64,000 nucleotides of DNA from assembly GCA_029945425.1 (NCBI GenBank), contig JAQSDV010000004.1:1285296-1349295 (forward strand), read 5' to 3'. Made by a program: the position numbers and the translations under genes. This document shows positions 9,334 through 18,631 of the stretch, piece after piece; the stretch's first letter is position 1, and each line of letters starts with the position of its first letter. The stretch comes from a bacterium (GTDB lineage Bacteria > Pseudomonadota > Alphaproteobacteria > Micavibrionales > UBA2020). The notes beneath the pieces are model-generated. The model saw only the letters and a program-made list of their open reading frames with translations. It did no database searches and had not been told where the DNA came from.

Positions 9334-10442
9334 CCGTCAAGCCCGTGCCCGCACCGGTCAGCAAGGCGCACAGCCTCGCGCTCGGCTTTATCGCGGCCTG
9401 CCTGTTCATTTATATCTGCCGCATCGGTGCCGCGGTCATTATGCCGCTCGTGATTTCGCTGTTCATCTGGTACCTGATTAACGCCATCGCGCGCTTCCTC
9501 GGGTTGCTGTCGACCAAGGGCGGGTACAAGCTGCCGCGCGTGTGGCGCTTCGTTTTCGCGCATGTGATCATCGCGGCTGTCGGCTTCCTTTTGTATAAAA
9601 TGGTCAGCGCAAACCTTGACGACGTCATGCGCGAGGCGCCGAAATACGGCGCCAGCTTCGACAAGATCCTTGCCGAAGTGGCGCAGCGACTGGGCCTCGA
9701 CCACACGCCCACGCTGCACGAGGCGTTCAAGGAAATCTTCGGCAATTATGTCGATATCGGCCAGTTCATCACCATCTTTGCCGGCATGCTGACCGGCATC
9801 GCGGGCAAGACGATCATCATCTTGTTCTATGTCGGCTTCCTGCTCTACGAACAGCGCTGGTTCAACCGCAAGATGAAACTGATGATCCCAGACAAGGAGC
9901 GCGAGGCGCAAGTGCGCCACGTCCTGAAGGTCATCGACGCGAAAATCCAGAAATACATCGGCGTGAAGGCGTTCGTGTCCCTGCTCGATTCATTCCTGAC
10001 CTTCCTCATCCTTACCTATTTCAAGGTCGATTTCGCGGGCTTCTGGGGCGTGATGGCGTTCTTCCTGCACTTCATCCCCTATGCGGGATCGTTCGTGGCG
10101 GTTTCCACCCCCTGCCTTATCGCGCTGATCCAGCATGGCGACCTCACCACCCTGATGCTGCTGGCGGCGACGCTGCTGACCAGCCACGCCTTCCTCGGCC
10201 ATATCCTCGACCCCTACCTGATGGGCAACAACCTGAACCTGTCGCCGATCTTTATCATCTCGAACCTTGCGATGTGGGGAATGCTGTGGGGCGTGCCGGG
10301 CATGTTCCTTGCCATCCCCATCCTTGCGATCACCACGATCGCCCTGTCGCAGTTTGAATCGACACGGCCGGTGGCGGTGCTGTTTTCAAAGACAGGGCTG
10401 GATAACCACGGCAAGCGGAAGAAACGCGAACCACAGGTTTAA
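9330..10442 (+). CDS. AI-2E/PerM family membrane transporter, copy 2
   Basis: A 370-residue paralogue of the preceding gene with the same layout: two N-terminal helices, a soluble insert, HFIPYAGSFVAV and MLWGVPGMFLAIPILAITT. Segments such as IAGKT/IILFYVGFLLYEQ are nearly identical in both copies, pointing to tandem duplication. The ATG at 9330 overlaps the upstream stop (ATGA), giving translational coupling; longer in-frame starts would run deep into copy 1. The two proteins may form a hetero-oligomer, which is inference. Confidence 0.85.
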   Translation: MTVKPVPAPVSKAHSLALGFIAACLFIYICRIGAAVIMPLVISLFIWYLINAIARFLGLLSTKGGYKLPRVWRFVFAHVIIAAVGFLLYKMVSANLDDVMREAPKYGASFDKILAEVAQRLGLDHTPTLHEAFKEIFGNYVDIGQFITIFAGMLTGIAGKTIIILFYVGFLLYEQRWFNRKMKLMIPDKEREAQVRHVLKVIDAKIQKYIGVKAFVSLLDSFLTFLILTYFKVDFAGFWGVMAFFLHFIPYAGSFVAVSTPCLIALIQHGDLTTLMLLAATLLTSHAFLGHILDPYLMGNNLNLSPIFIISNLAMWGMLWGVPGMFLAIPILAITTIALSQFESTRPVAVLFSKTGLDNHGKRKKREPQV

Positions 10443-10465
10443 CCAAAAGCGTGCTATAATGGGGC

Positions 10466-10621
10466 ATGCGTAAATTTTGGTTGTTTTTCCTCCATATGTT
10501 CAGCGGCTTCGCAGCAGGCGCGCCTGATTTGCCGTTGCAGCCGATGAAGCTGGACGCAGACCTGACACCGCCGCCTGACTATCTGAACGGCGACCCCGAT
10601 AAAATCAGAAAAATAGATTAA
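10466..10621 (+). CDS. Possible 51-residue exported peptide
   Basis: A short ORF in the 186-base gap after the transporter pair. The N-terminus MRKFWLFFLHMFSGFAAGA resembles a short signal peptide. The remainder (starting PDLPLQPMKLDADL) is acidic and Pro-rich and ends KIRKID. A TATAAT at about 10455-10460 and a GGGG just before the ATG could serve a nearly leaderless transcript. I do not recognise it. Signal-like composition supports it, but the small size leaves doubt. Confidence 0.4.
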   Translation: MRKFWLFFLHMFSGFAAGAPDLPLQPMKLDADLTPPPDYLNGDPDKIRKID

Positions 10622-10628
10622 GCGCGGT

Positions 10629-11186
10629 TTAAAGCCCCAGACGCTTCTTGCGCTCGATGTATCCGCGCGTGCTCTGGTCGATCTCGTAATCGCCGATCTT
10701 GATGACCATGCCGCCGATCAGCGACGGGTCGACCGCGACTTTCGTCTCGCCCGCCACGATATTGAATTTGTCCTTGATGCGACCAATCAGGTGGTCGGCG
10801 GTCGCAACATCCATCGGGAAGGCGGAGGTGAGGGTGATGTCTACATTGCCCTCTAATTCTTTGCGCTGGCGGACGTAGGATTCAAACACCCACGGCGCAT
10901 AGGACAGCTTCTTGCCCTCGATCAGCGCGTTGACAAAATCGCGGAAGATTTCATCAACCTCCATCTTGTCGTAGACGGGCTTCATGACGTCTTTCATGTC
11001 TTCCGGCTTCAGGCGCGGGTCGCGCAGGATTTTTTCGAAATCCGGCATCTTGACGATTTCCGCCAGCAGCTCCAGCTTTTCTTCCCATACCGTCACGGCA
11101 GACATTTCCTGCGCGATTTCCAGCGCGGCCTTGGCATAGATGCGGCCCAGTTTCGGGGCGATGTCGCGTTTGGGTTTGGGTTCCAT
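10629..11186 (-). CDS. atpH: ATP synthase F1 delta subunit-like protein
   Basis: A 185-residue protein matching the F1 delta/OSCP family, the stalk subunit linking F1 to Fo. The C-terminal block VDPSLIGGMVIKIGDYEIDQ followed by STRGYIERKKRLGL is the family signature; the N-terminal half is the helical OSCP-like domain. It is the last gene of a fadD / DUF2339 / atpH-like run, and its ATG overlaps the upstream stop by one base (TAATG). The usual neighbours atpA, atpG, atpD and atpC are absent, so it is either a relocated atpH or an extra delta-like paralogue. Confidence 0.75.
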   Translation of the reverse strand: MEPKPKRDIAPKLGRIYAKAALEIAQEMSAVTVWEEKLELLAEIVKMPDFEKILRDPRLKPEDMKDVMKPVYDKMEVDEIFRDFVNALIEGKKLSYAPWVFESYVRQRKELEGNVDITLTSAFPMDVATADHLIGRIKDKFNIVAGETKVAVDPSLIGGMVIKIGDYEIDQSTRGYIERKKRLGL

Positions 11187-13909
11187 TATTGATCCTTCTT
11201 GAATACGAAACGTGAATAGAACCAGCTGAGCGTCAGCAGGGACAGGCCGAGGCCCATGAACGAGAATACGCGGTAAAGCCCCGTCAACTCGTCGATGTCA
11301 TAGAGGAACACCTTGCCGACCGTCACGATCATGACGCCCAGCGACGCGATGCGCAGCGCCTTGTTCTGCTTTAGCGTGCCCAGCAGCAGCAGCAGCGCGC
11401 CCAGGACCAGCCAGACGGCGGAATAGGTATAGACCTCGGCATTTTCCGTCACGCCCTCCATCAGGAAGCGGCCGTGGAAATACTGGCGCACCTGATAGCT
11501 GACAAAGACGAACAGCAGCACCAGCGACAATCCGCCTGTCAGGCTGCGCGGCAGCGTCGCCATGCGCAAGCTTGGTTTTTCCTCCAGCCACAGCCACGCG
11601 ACCGGCAGCGCATAGGGCAGCCACAGGTAATTGAACAGCGGCGTCGCGCCCACATCCTGCGAGCGTGACCAGATCGGGTTCGACAGGAACAGGTCGAAAT
11701 AGAACACGCGGAACATCGCCATCGCGAACAGGAACGAGCCCGCCCACAAAAGCGCGCGGCGGCTGTAGAGGCGGCCGGTGTAAACCACCAGCAGCGCGGT
11801 TGCGAAGAAGATGTTCGTGATGATGCCGCGCTCCATGAAGCCCGCCTTGCGGAAGAACACTTCGTCCGGCACCTTGAACACGTGACGGGCGAGGTAATAG
11901 AGCATCAGCGCGCCCAGGCCCACGACCGTCATTTCAAACAGCTCGACCAGCTTGTCATCCCCGCGCAGGCGCAGGAAGAACGACGCGAGACCCAGCATCA
12001 CCATCGGCAGGCCCAGCTGGAACAGCGGCTGGTCGGCGAGCGGCGGCAGGCCGGGCCAGAGTTTAATCTCCAGCCCCGTCATGCTGTTGGCGGTGACACT
12101 GCCCAGAATTGCCAGCTGCGGCAGGATCAGCAGCAGGAAAACGGCGAACAGGATGCCCGCAATCGTGCGCAGCGCCTTGATGTCGATTTTCCACGCAACC
12201 CAGCAAACGGCGAGCGTTTCGGCGGCGAAGGCGACTGCCATCCAGTCTTTGTGCACCTCGATCACCAGCGCAATCGATGCAAACGCGGTCGTCATCAGGC
12301 AGAACAGCGCCAGTAAACGGTCGCGCAGTTTTTCATCGCCGATGAAATTGCGGAACACATCGCCCGTAAACCATGCGAAGAACAGCGCGAACAGCACCGC
12401 AATCGCCGCCCAGACATGCAGCACATCGCCCGAAATGATGTTCAGCAGCGGATAGATTTCCTTGCCGATCGTGGCATAGCCGACCCCGAAGAAACCCAGC
12501 GCAGCCGCCGACAGAACCCCGCCCCAGGTCAAAGACGGCCAGCGGCGCAGCAGCCAGAACGAGGGAATGATGTAAACAGCGGCAAGACCGAGTTCGACAA
12601 ATGCCAATTCGGCATCCGCCGCATGCCGCCAGGCCAGCAGCATAAACAGGCAGGTGCCCATCGATAGATGCGGCACATAACGGAACTGCGCGGGACGGAA
12701 GAACGCCATCGCAATGCCGCCCAGCGCCAGCAACCCGAACATGCCCCATTCCAGCAGCCCGTAATCGCAGCGCACGATGACGAAGGCCATCAGTGCGACG
12801 CCCGCCACGGCAGTGAACACGTTCAGCGTACCGATGCTCGCGCGGTCTTTGCCGCTCAAAGATTGATCTTCCTGCGCGGACGGCACCATGATGACGCCGC
12901 TGATCGCCAGAATGAACAGGCTCATGACCAACCCGTCTTCAGGGCCGAAATTGCCGCTGAAATTCCAGGCAAGGATCCAGCCAAAGGCCAGCACCGCCAT
13001 GGGCACCGACAGCGCCCACCAGCCCAGCTTGCGGAACGCCGTGAACAATCCGACGACAAGGCAGAACAGATAGAAAAACAGCATCGGCGCGGACGGATGG
13101 TCAGTGCGGATCAGCGCGGGCGTGACAAACCCGCCCAGCATGCCCAGGATCGCAACCGGCATGCCGTGGCGCACCGACAGCACGACGGCAAGCGCGGTCG
13201 TCGCGCCCATGCCGATGAACCCCACCATGGGCGGGAAGAAATGATACATCTGCGTTGCGGCGTAAATCGTCGCATACAGGTCGGCGATGCCGGCACCGGC
13301 CAGCGCCATCGCAATGCGCGCGCCATCCGCCATCGTCGGGTTTTTCTCGCGGATATAACGTGCGCCGCCAACCAGCAGCGCGCCGAAGATAAAGCCCAGC
13401 ATGATGCGGACTTCTTCGGTCAGCAGACCCTGCTCGATCGAATATTTCACCAGATAGAAACCGGCCAGCGCCAGCGATACGCCGCCGATCCAGACTGGCA
13501 GGCGCTTGCCGAACTGGAATTCAAATCCGCCGCTGTTTTGCGGCTTGGCGGTGTCAACTTTCGCGGGCTGCGGAATTCTGGCGGCGGCCGCGCGCTGTTC
13601 GGCGCGGATCTTTTCCTGCTCGCGCTCGAACGCGGCGCGGATTTCTTCGGGCGGCGTATAGGCAGGCGCGACCGGCGGTGTCAGCGGCGTTGCGGGCGGA
13701 ATGCTGCTGGCGGGCGGCAGGGGGGACGCCGGCGGGATCGATGCGCCTAGCGTCAGCGGTTCGATATTTTCAGCGGGGAGCGGGCGGGGCGGCAGCGGGG
13801 AGCGTTCGATGCGGCTGCGGAGTTCGGTGACGTTATCTTCAAGTGCGCGGAAACGGCCCCACAGGAAAAAAAGGAAGACGACGACGCAAAGTACTACTAT
13901 TTCGGCCAT
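11186..13909 (-). CDS. DUF2339 polytopic membrane protein
   Basis: A 907-residue protein with an N-terminal membrane helix (residues 1-17), a Pro-rich cytoplasmic or periplasmic linker (about 35-130) and more than twenty hydrophobic segments after that. The opening FGKRLPVWIGGVSLALAGFY and KNPTMADGARIAMALAGAG motifs fit the DUF2339 family of very large membrane proteins of unknown function. It lies 27 bases downstream of fadD and is translationally coupled to the delta-like gene. A role in envelope or lipid metabolism is only suggested by the neighbour. Confidence 0.8.
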   Translation of the reverse strand: MAEIVVLCVVVFLFFLWGRFRALEDNVTELRSRIERSPLPPRPLPAENIEPLTLGASIPPASPLPPASSIPPATPLTPPVAPAYTPPEEIRAAFEREQEKIRAEQRAAAARIPQPAKVDTAKPQNSGGFEFQFGKRLPVWIGGVSLALAGFYLVKYSIEQGLLTEEVRIMLGFIFGALLVGGARYIREKNPTMADGARIAMALAGAGIADLYATIYAATQMYHFFPPMVGFIGMGATTALAVVLSVRHGMPVAILGMLGGFVTPALIRTDHPSAPMLFFYLFCLVVGLFTAFRKLGWWALSVPMAVLAFGWILAWNFSGNFGPEDGLVMSLFILAISGVIMVPSAQEDQSLSGKDRASIGTLNVFTAVAGVALMAFVIVRCDYGLLEWGMFGLLALGGIAMAFFRPAQFRYVPHLSMGTCLFMLLAWRHAADAELAFVELGLAAVYIIPSFWLLRRWPSLTWGGVLSAAALGFFGVGYATIGKEIYPLLNIISGDVLHVWAAIAVLFALFFAWFTGDVFRNFIGDEKLRDRLLALFCLMTTAFASIALVIEVHKDWMAVAFAAETLAVCWVAWKIDIKALRTIAGILFAVFLLLILPQLAILGSVTANSMTGLEIKLWPGLPPLADQPLFQLGLPMVMLGLASFFLRLRGDDKLVELFEMTVVGLGALMLYYLARHVFKVPDEVFFRKAGFMERGIITNIFFATALLVVYTGRLYSRRALLWAGSFLFAMAMFRVFYFDLFLSNPIWSRSQDVGATPLFNYLWLPYALPVAWLWLEEKPSLRMATLPRSLTGGLSLVLLFVFVSYQVRQYFHGRFLMEGVTENAEVYTYSAVWLVLGALLLLLGTLKQNKALRIASLGVMIVTVGKVFLYDIDELTGLYRVFSFMGLGLSLLTLSWFYSRFVFKKDQ

Positions 13910-13936
13910 CGTCTTCCTGTGCTTTCTTTTGTCTTT

Positions 13937-15727
13937 TTACGGCTTCGGCGGCTTGGCGGCGGGGGGCGTTTTCGCCTTTGTCGCTTCCTTCGCCGCTTCC
14001 TTTGCGGCTTCTTCCTGCTTCAGCGCCTTTTTATCGGGCTTGCCGATCATGGTTTTCGGCAGGCTGTCGCGGGTTTCGAACTGCTTGGGCATTTCGTACG
14101 GCGCGAGTTTGTCGCGCAGGAACGCGGTCATGGTCTTGTCGTCGACCTTGCCCGCTTCGGGTTTATAAACGATGAACGCCTTCACGGTTTCGCCGCGGTA
14201 TTCATCCTTCACGCCCAGCACGATCACTTCGGACACGTTCGGGTGCTGCATGATTGCTTCTTCCACCTTGCGGGGGAATACTTTCAGGCCGGATGCGTTG
14301 ATCATGTCCTTGATGCGGTCGACGATGAAGATATAGCCTTCTTCATCCATGTAACCGACGTCGCCGGTGTGGAAATAGCCGTCTTTATCCATCACGTTGG
14401 CGGTTTCATCGGCGCGGTTCCAGTAACCCTGCATCACCTGCGGACCGCGCAGGCAGATTTCGCCTTCCATGCGAATGGGGCAGGCCTGGTCGGGGAATTC
14501 CAGATTGGCGATTTTCACTTCCGTCTTGGGAAGCGGCATGCCGATGGAATTCAGTTTCTTTTCGCCATGCACGGGGTTCGCAACCGCGATGGGCGAGGTT
14601 TCGGACAGGCCGTAACCTTCGGTCAGCGCCGTGCCGGTCAGGTTCGTCCAGCGCGTCTGCGTGGTTTCGGGCAGGCCCGCACCGCCGGAGAGGCAGATTT
14701 TCAAGGACGACAGGTCGTATTTCTTGACGTCGGGATGATCCATCAGCGCCTTGTAGAGCGTGGGGACGCCCGCGAACATCGTGGGCTTTTCCGCATCGAT
14801 CGTCTTCAGCGTCGTCTTCGCATCGAACTGCGGCAGCATGACGATTTCAGCGCCGAGCTTGATCGACAGGTTCATCTGCACGGTCATCGAGAACACGTGG
14901 AAGAACGGCAGCACGACCAGCATCTTTTCCTGCTTGTTCGTTTTCGGGGAACCGCTGGTGAACCAGAAATCGGCCTGGTTCAGGTTGGCGGACAGGTTCG
15001 CATGCGTCAGCATCGCCGCTTTCGGAATGCCCGTGGTGCCGCCGGTATATTGCAGCACGGCGAGGTCGGTCGGCTTCACGTCGACCGGCGCGGGATTGCC
15101 CTTGTTCTTCATCAGTTTCGAGAAGGGAATGTGTTTATCGTCGCTCTTCACCTTCACCGTATCGGCCTTGCCGAACCAGCCTTTTACGGTGTTCAGGACT
15201 TTATACGCAAAGCCCTTCACGCCCGGCAGCGCATCGGCGAGATCCGCGACGATGACTTTTTTCAGGCAGGTGGTGCCGTCCAGCATCTTGTCGATCTTCG
15301 GCTGGATTTTCGTGACCGCGAGCGAGACCATCACATCGGTCTTGCTGTCGTTGATCTGGCCGCGCATTTCCTGCTCGGCATAAAGCGGGTTGAAGTTGAC
15401 GACCGTCGCGCCAGCCTTCAGCGCGCCGTAATAGGCGATCACATAGAAAGGCGTGTTCGGCAGGCAGAGGCCAACGTGGCTGCCCTTGCCGAAGCCCGCG
15501 TCCTGCAAACCTTTTGCGAATTTATCGACTTCCTGACCCAGTTCTTTGTAGGTCAGCACCTTGCCCATGAAATTCAGCGCGGGCTTGTCGGCGTTTTTCT
15601 TGACCGAGTCCTCGAACATCTGCGTCATCGTGGAAACGGGAACTTCCATGTCCCAGTCGATGTCCACCGGATATTTGTTGCTCCAGGGATACTTGCCTTG
15701 AGGCTGGGGGGAGGCGGCTTCGGTCAT
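13937..15727 (-). CDS. fadD: Long-chain fatty acid--CoA ligase
   Basis: A 596-residue acyl-CoA synthetase of the ANL superfamily, which activates fatty acids through acyl-AMP to acyl-CoA. The P-loop-like motif YTGGTTGIPKAAML is at residues 227-240, followed by GYGLSETSP and YFHTGDVGYMDEEGYIFIVDRIKDMI-type motifs (quoted in part) near the hinge. The C-terminus extends past the family core with an Ala/Lys/Pro tail ending AAKPPKP. It is the first gene of a three-gene minus-strand run. Chain-length preference cannot be told. Confidence 0.9.
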   Translation of the reverse strand: MTEAASPQPQGKYPWSNKYPVDIDWDMEVPVSTMTQMFEDSVKKNADKPALNFMGKVLTYKELGQEVDKFAKGLQDAGFGKGSHVGLCLPNTPFYVIAYYGALKAGATVVNFNPLYAEQEMRGQINDSKTDVMVSLAVTKIQPKIDKMLDGTTCLKKVIVADLADALPGVKGFAYKVLNTVKGWFGKADTVKVKSDDKHIPFSKLMKNKGNPAPVDVKPTDLAVLQYTGGTTGIPKAAMLTHANLSANLNQADFWFTSGSPKTNKQEKMLVVLPFFHVFSMTVQMNLSIKLGAEIVMLPQFDAKTTLKTIDAEKPTMFAGVPTLYKALMDHPDVKKYDLSSLKICLSGGAGLPETTQTRWTNLTGTALTEGYGLSETSPIAVANPVHGEKKLNSIGMPLPKTEVKIANLEFPDQACPIRMEGEICLRGPQVMQGYWNRADETANVMDKDGYFHTGDVGYMDEEGYIFIVDRIKDMINASGLKVFPRKVEEAIMQHPNVSEVIVLGVKDEYRGETVKAFIVYKPEAGKVDDKTMTAFLRDKLAPYEMPKQFETRDSLPKTMIGKPDKKALKQEEAAKEAAKEATKAKTPPAAKPPKP

Positions 15728-16205
15728 TTTTCACTCTTCAAAAAAGAAGTTGATAAAGGCCACAGTCCCTTTACTGGAACTGCAAGCATTCACACCCACA
15801 CCGCCGTCTTTTTTTGTTAAATCAAATCTGATTTTGGGAAACCGTAACAGTCAGAAAACGCCTTGTAAAGCATGCTTGTTTTGTCATATGCGGCAATTTT
15901 CATAGCGCGAAAAACACACGCCAAAATTGATGCGTTGCAGCACCTTTTTTTCCGTTCCTGAATGTTGCGGGGAGTTCGCCTGCTCACACTTCCTGAGCCT
16001 GACTAGATTGTCTCAACTTTGCGCTCAAGATTCAACATAACATTTGGTGACAACGCGTGAGGGACAGCACTTTCGTGAAGGGTGCGAGGGGGCTGCGCGG
16101 AAAAAGATTTTTTCAAAAAACTGCGATGTTATACGCCAGCGTGACGTTTGAACGCGGCAAAATTGAAATTTTGATTCGTCATCCGCGCGAAAACGGCGCG
16201 CAAAG
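15728..16205. other. Intergenic region without a supported gene
   Basis: About 480 bases between the fadD start and the terminator of the next minus-strand gene. It should carry the fadD promoter, but I see no convincing -10/-35 pair. A 60-codon GTG-start frame at 16057-16239 runs through the terminator and is not convincing. No tRNA-like or known RNA motif was recognised. Confidence 0.4.
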
Positions 16206-16237
16206 AAAAAAGGCGGCCCTCGCGGACCGCCTTTTTT
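16206..16237 (-). terminator. Rho-independent terminator, possibly bidirectional
   Basis: A stem of AAAAAAGGCGG against CCGCCTTTTTT with a GC-rich loop, 15 bases downstream of the helical Lys/Ala-rich gene on the minus strand. Confidence 0.85.
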
Positions 16238-16251
16238 GAAATCACGAAAGC

Positions 16252-16758
16252 TTATGCTTTCGGGGGCTTCGGCGCTTCAGGCGCTTTGGGCGTTTTCGGT
16301 TTGGTTGCATCGGTGTCGGGCACGACGGGCGCGATGAAATCGAGCAGGCTGGAGCCGGTCGAGGGGTTTTTGTCCGCGTCCTTTTTCAGTTCTTCCAGTT
16401 TCGCACCGGCAGCAAGGCCGCCTTCGATTGCTTTGTCTTTTGCCACGTTGAACGCGCCGGTGATGGCGTCGCCCGCGATGCCCGCCACGCCGTCGATTTT
16501 TTCGGCGAGGGGTTTTGCTTTTTCGGCGAGGTTGCCGATCTGCGTTGCGGCGGCGTCGGTCACGGCTTCGATCTTGTCGTTCACGTCATTTGCGGTCGCG
16601 AGGCCTTTTTGCGCCAGCTTGATGGCAGCGGCGGTGCGCTTCATCTTTTTCTCGTTGGATTCTTTCTTCGCCGCGCGGATTTTCGCGGGGTCGGTTTCTT
16701 CTTTCAGGTGGTCTTCTGCTTTTTGCTTCAGTTTGTCGAGAAAGCTTTTGATACCCAT
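16252..16758 (-). CDS. Hypothetical amphipathic-helix, Lys/Ala-rich protein
   Basis: A 168-residue protein made almost wholly of charged and Ala-rich amphipathic helices (about residues 1-120), without a signal peptide or membrane segment. The C-terminus is a low-complexity Pro/Lys tail ending APEAPKPPKA. The ATG at 16758 has AAGGA about ten bases upstream; the longer in-frame start would add an unlikely Cys-rich leader. Composition resembles phasins or other granule- or lipid-binding proteins, but there is no specific family match that I can name. Confidence 0.7.
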   Translation of the reverse strand: MGIKSFLDKLKQKAEDHLKEETDPAKIRAAKKESNEKKMKRTAAAIKLAQKGLATANDVNDKIEAVTDAAATQIGNLAEKAKPLAEKIDGVAGIAGDAITGAFNVAKDKAIEGGLAAGAKLEELKKDADKNPSTGSSLLDFIAPVVPDTDATKPKTPKAPEAPKPPKA

Positions 16759-16844
16759 GTGCTGTGCGTCCTTCTTTTTTTGAATTCCTGTGTGGCAACA
16801 GATTAACAGCCACCTACAGCGAGTCAACGGGTTATGGCAATATT

Positions 16845-17459
16845 TCAGAATAAAGACAGTTGATTATTGTCTTCTGGTAAATCGGTATTGGCGGGGCGCT
16901 GGAACTGGCCGGTCGGGGTCAGGGTGAATTCCATCGAATCGTCACCGCGGAACAGGGAAGCGGCGGGCGTGGCCAGCCAGCGGCGGCAATCCGCGACCGT
17001 CTGCAAAATCACCGGCATCCGGTCATGCACTGCGGCGACCGCGGGAACGGCGGCTGTCGTCAGCACCGCAAAACCATCGCGCCCCTGAAACGTATCCCAG
17101 ATGCCCGCGAAGCCAACCACGCGCGCAGGCTCGATATCGAACGGCTGCGGCGGTTTTTGTGTGCGGTCCCATTCAAAGAAACCGTCGGCAAGGATGACGC
17201 AACGGCGCGCATTCACGCTGTCGCGGAAAGACGGTTTTTCAAACACGGTTTCGGAACGGCAATTGACCAGCGGCTTGCCCTCCTTCGCCCAGCGCGGCAC
17301 ATAGCCCCAATACATATGTTCGATAGAATCGCCGCGGATGACGGGCAGGGTGGTGCCGGGTGTGGCGACGCCAGCCGCATCACTGAATCGCGGCATTTTA
17401 ATGCCGAAAAGATCGGCCAGTTCCTGCAAAGCAGCGATTTGTTTATAGCGGCCGCACAT
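16845..17459 (-). CDS. SOS response-associated (SRAP, YedK/HMCES-like) protein
   Basis: A 204-residue SRAP-domain protein. Family members form a covalent thiazolidine link with abasic sites in single-stranded DNA through Cys2, shielding them from breakage. The key residues are present: C2 (MCGRY), N66 and R68 in NCRSET, E96 in ADGFFEW and H145 in HDRMPV. The start at 17459 is fixed because Cys2 must follow the initiator Met; the frame remains open upstream but that part is not homologous. It is divergent from trpS, with only 38 bases between the two starts. Confidence 0.92.
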   Translation of the reverse strand: MCGRYKQIAALQELADLFGIKMPRFSDAAGVATPGTTLPVIRGDSIEHMYWGYVPRWAKEGKPLVNCRSETVFEKPSFRDSVNARRCVILADGFFEWDRTQKPPQPFDIEPARVVGFAGIWDTFQGRDGFAVLTTAAVPAVAAVHDRMPVILQTVADCRRWLATPAASLFRGDDSMEFTLTPTGQFQRPANTDLPEDNNQLSLF

Positions 17460-17497
17460 GATATAGTCGCCTTCCAAAATTCGAGAGGAATAAAGCA

Positions 17498-18520
17498 ATG
17501 GCGGACCAAAAGGGCAAGACAATTCTGACAGGCGTGAAGCCCACGGGCGCGCCGCATATCGGCAATTACATCGGCGCCATCCGCCCCGCGCTGCGCCTTG
17601 CCGCATCCCATGAAAAATCATACCTGTTCATCGCCGATTACCACGCGCTGAACGCCGTGCATGACCCGAAGGCATTGAAGGAAGACAGCTATCAGGTTGC
17701 GGCCTGCTGGCTGGCGCTCGGGCTTGATCCGGCGAAAACGGTTTTGTACCGCCAGTCGGATATCCCCGAGATCCCGGAGCTTGTCACCATCCTCTCCGCC
17801 GTCACGCCCAAGGGGCTGATGGACCGCAGCCATGCGTACAAGGCCGCGAAGGACAGGAACGCCGAAGAAAACCGCGATGTGGATGCCGATGTGAATATGG
17901 GCCTCTACACCTATCCGCTGCTGATGGCGGCGGATATCCTGATTGCGAACACCGATATCGTTCCCGTTGGAAAAGATCAGGTGCAGCACATCGAATTCGC
18001 GCGCGACATGGCGGGATATTTCAACGGCGCGTTTAAAAAACCCGTGCTGAAACTGCCCGAATACCAGTTGGAAGCAGGCGGCGCATTGCTGCCCGGCATC
18101 GACGGCCGCAAGATGAGCAAATCATACGGCAACCACATCCCCGTCTTTATCGACAGCGCGGCGCGCCGCAAGCTGGTGATGAAAACGGTCACGGATTCCA
18201 AACTGCCCGCCGAAGCAAAGAACCCCGATGAAAACGTGATCTATCAAATCTACGCCCATGTCGGCACGCCCGAAGAAGTACAGGCGATGCGCGACGCATT
18301 CGAAAAAGGCGGCATGGGTTACGGCGACGCAAAACAAAAACTGTATGACGCGCTGGAACGCAACTTTGAAAAACCTACCGCGATTTACAACGAACTGATG
18401 TCCGACCGCAAAAAGCTGGACGATATTTTGCAGGAAGGCGCGTCCCGCGCCCGCAAAGTGACGCGTGAAACGCTGTCGAATGTAAGGGAAGCGATCGGGT
18501 TGACCCGCCTCACCAATTAA
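17498..18520 (+). CDS. trpS: Tryptophan--tRNA ligase
   Basis: A 340-residue class I aminoacyl-tRNA synthetase that charges tRNA-Trp. The HIGH-type signature is HIGN at residues 20-23 (TGAPHIGNYIGA), and the second signature is KMSKS in GRKMSKSYGN. VPVGKDQVQHIE is the tryptophan-family motif. Length is normal. A GAGAGGAA-type ribosome binding site precedes the ATG. It is transcribed away from the SRAP gene. Confidence 0.97.
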   Translation: MADQKGKTILTGVKPTGAPHIGNYIGAIRPALRLAASHEKSYLFIADYHALNAVHDPKALKEDSYQVAACWLALGLDPAKTVLYRQSDIPEIPELVTILSAVTPKGLMDRSHAYKAAKDRNAEENRDVDADVNMGLYTYPLLMAADILIANTDIVPVGKDQVQHIEFARDMAGYFNGAFKKPVLKLPEYQLEAGGALLPGIDGRKMSKSYGNHIPVFIDSAARRKLVMKTVTDSKLPAEAKNPDENVIYQIYAHVGTPEEVQAMRDAFEKGGMGYGDAKQKLYDALERNFEKPTAIYNELMSDRKKLDDILQEGASRARKVTRETLSNVREAIGLTRLTN

Positions 18521-18522
18521 TC

Positions 18523-18602
18523 GTCATCCCGAACGTAGTGAGGGATCTTCGGCGGTGGTCGTATGAGCCGTGGTGAGGATTTCTCGCTGCGCTCGAAATG
18601 AC
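18523..18602. repeat. Imperfect inverted intergenic repeat
   Basis: Two related arms in opposite orientation: GTCATCCCGAACGTAGTGAG at the left, and a right arm whose complement begins GTCATTTCGAGCGCAGCGAG, each continuing into a GGATC- or AAATCC-like end. The arrangement resembles small palindromic intergenic repeats dispersed in many proteobacterial genomes. It lies just after the trpS stop and could fold as a long hairpin and act as a terminator. No second copy was noticed in the window. Confidence 0.6.
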
Positions 18603-18631
18603 AAGGTTTTTCAACATCTTAATATGTGTTA

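Noticed and set aside
13919..15820. 633-codon plus-strand frame over fadD
   Set aside because: It is the exact antisense of fadD and has no domain or ribosome binding site support.
16057..16239. 60-codon frame with a GTG start in the fadD upstream gap
   Set aside because: It runs through a strong terminator and its composition is unlike the real genes around it.
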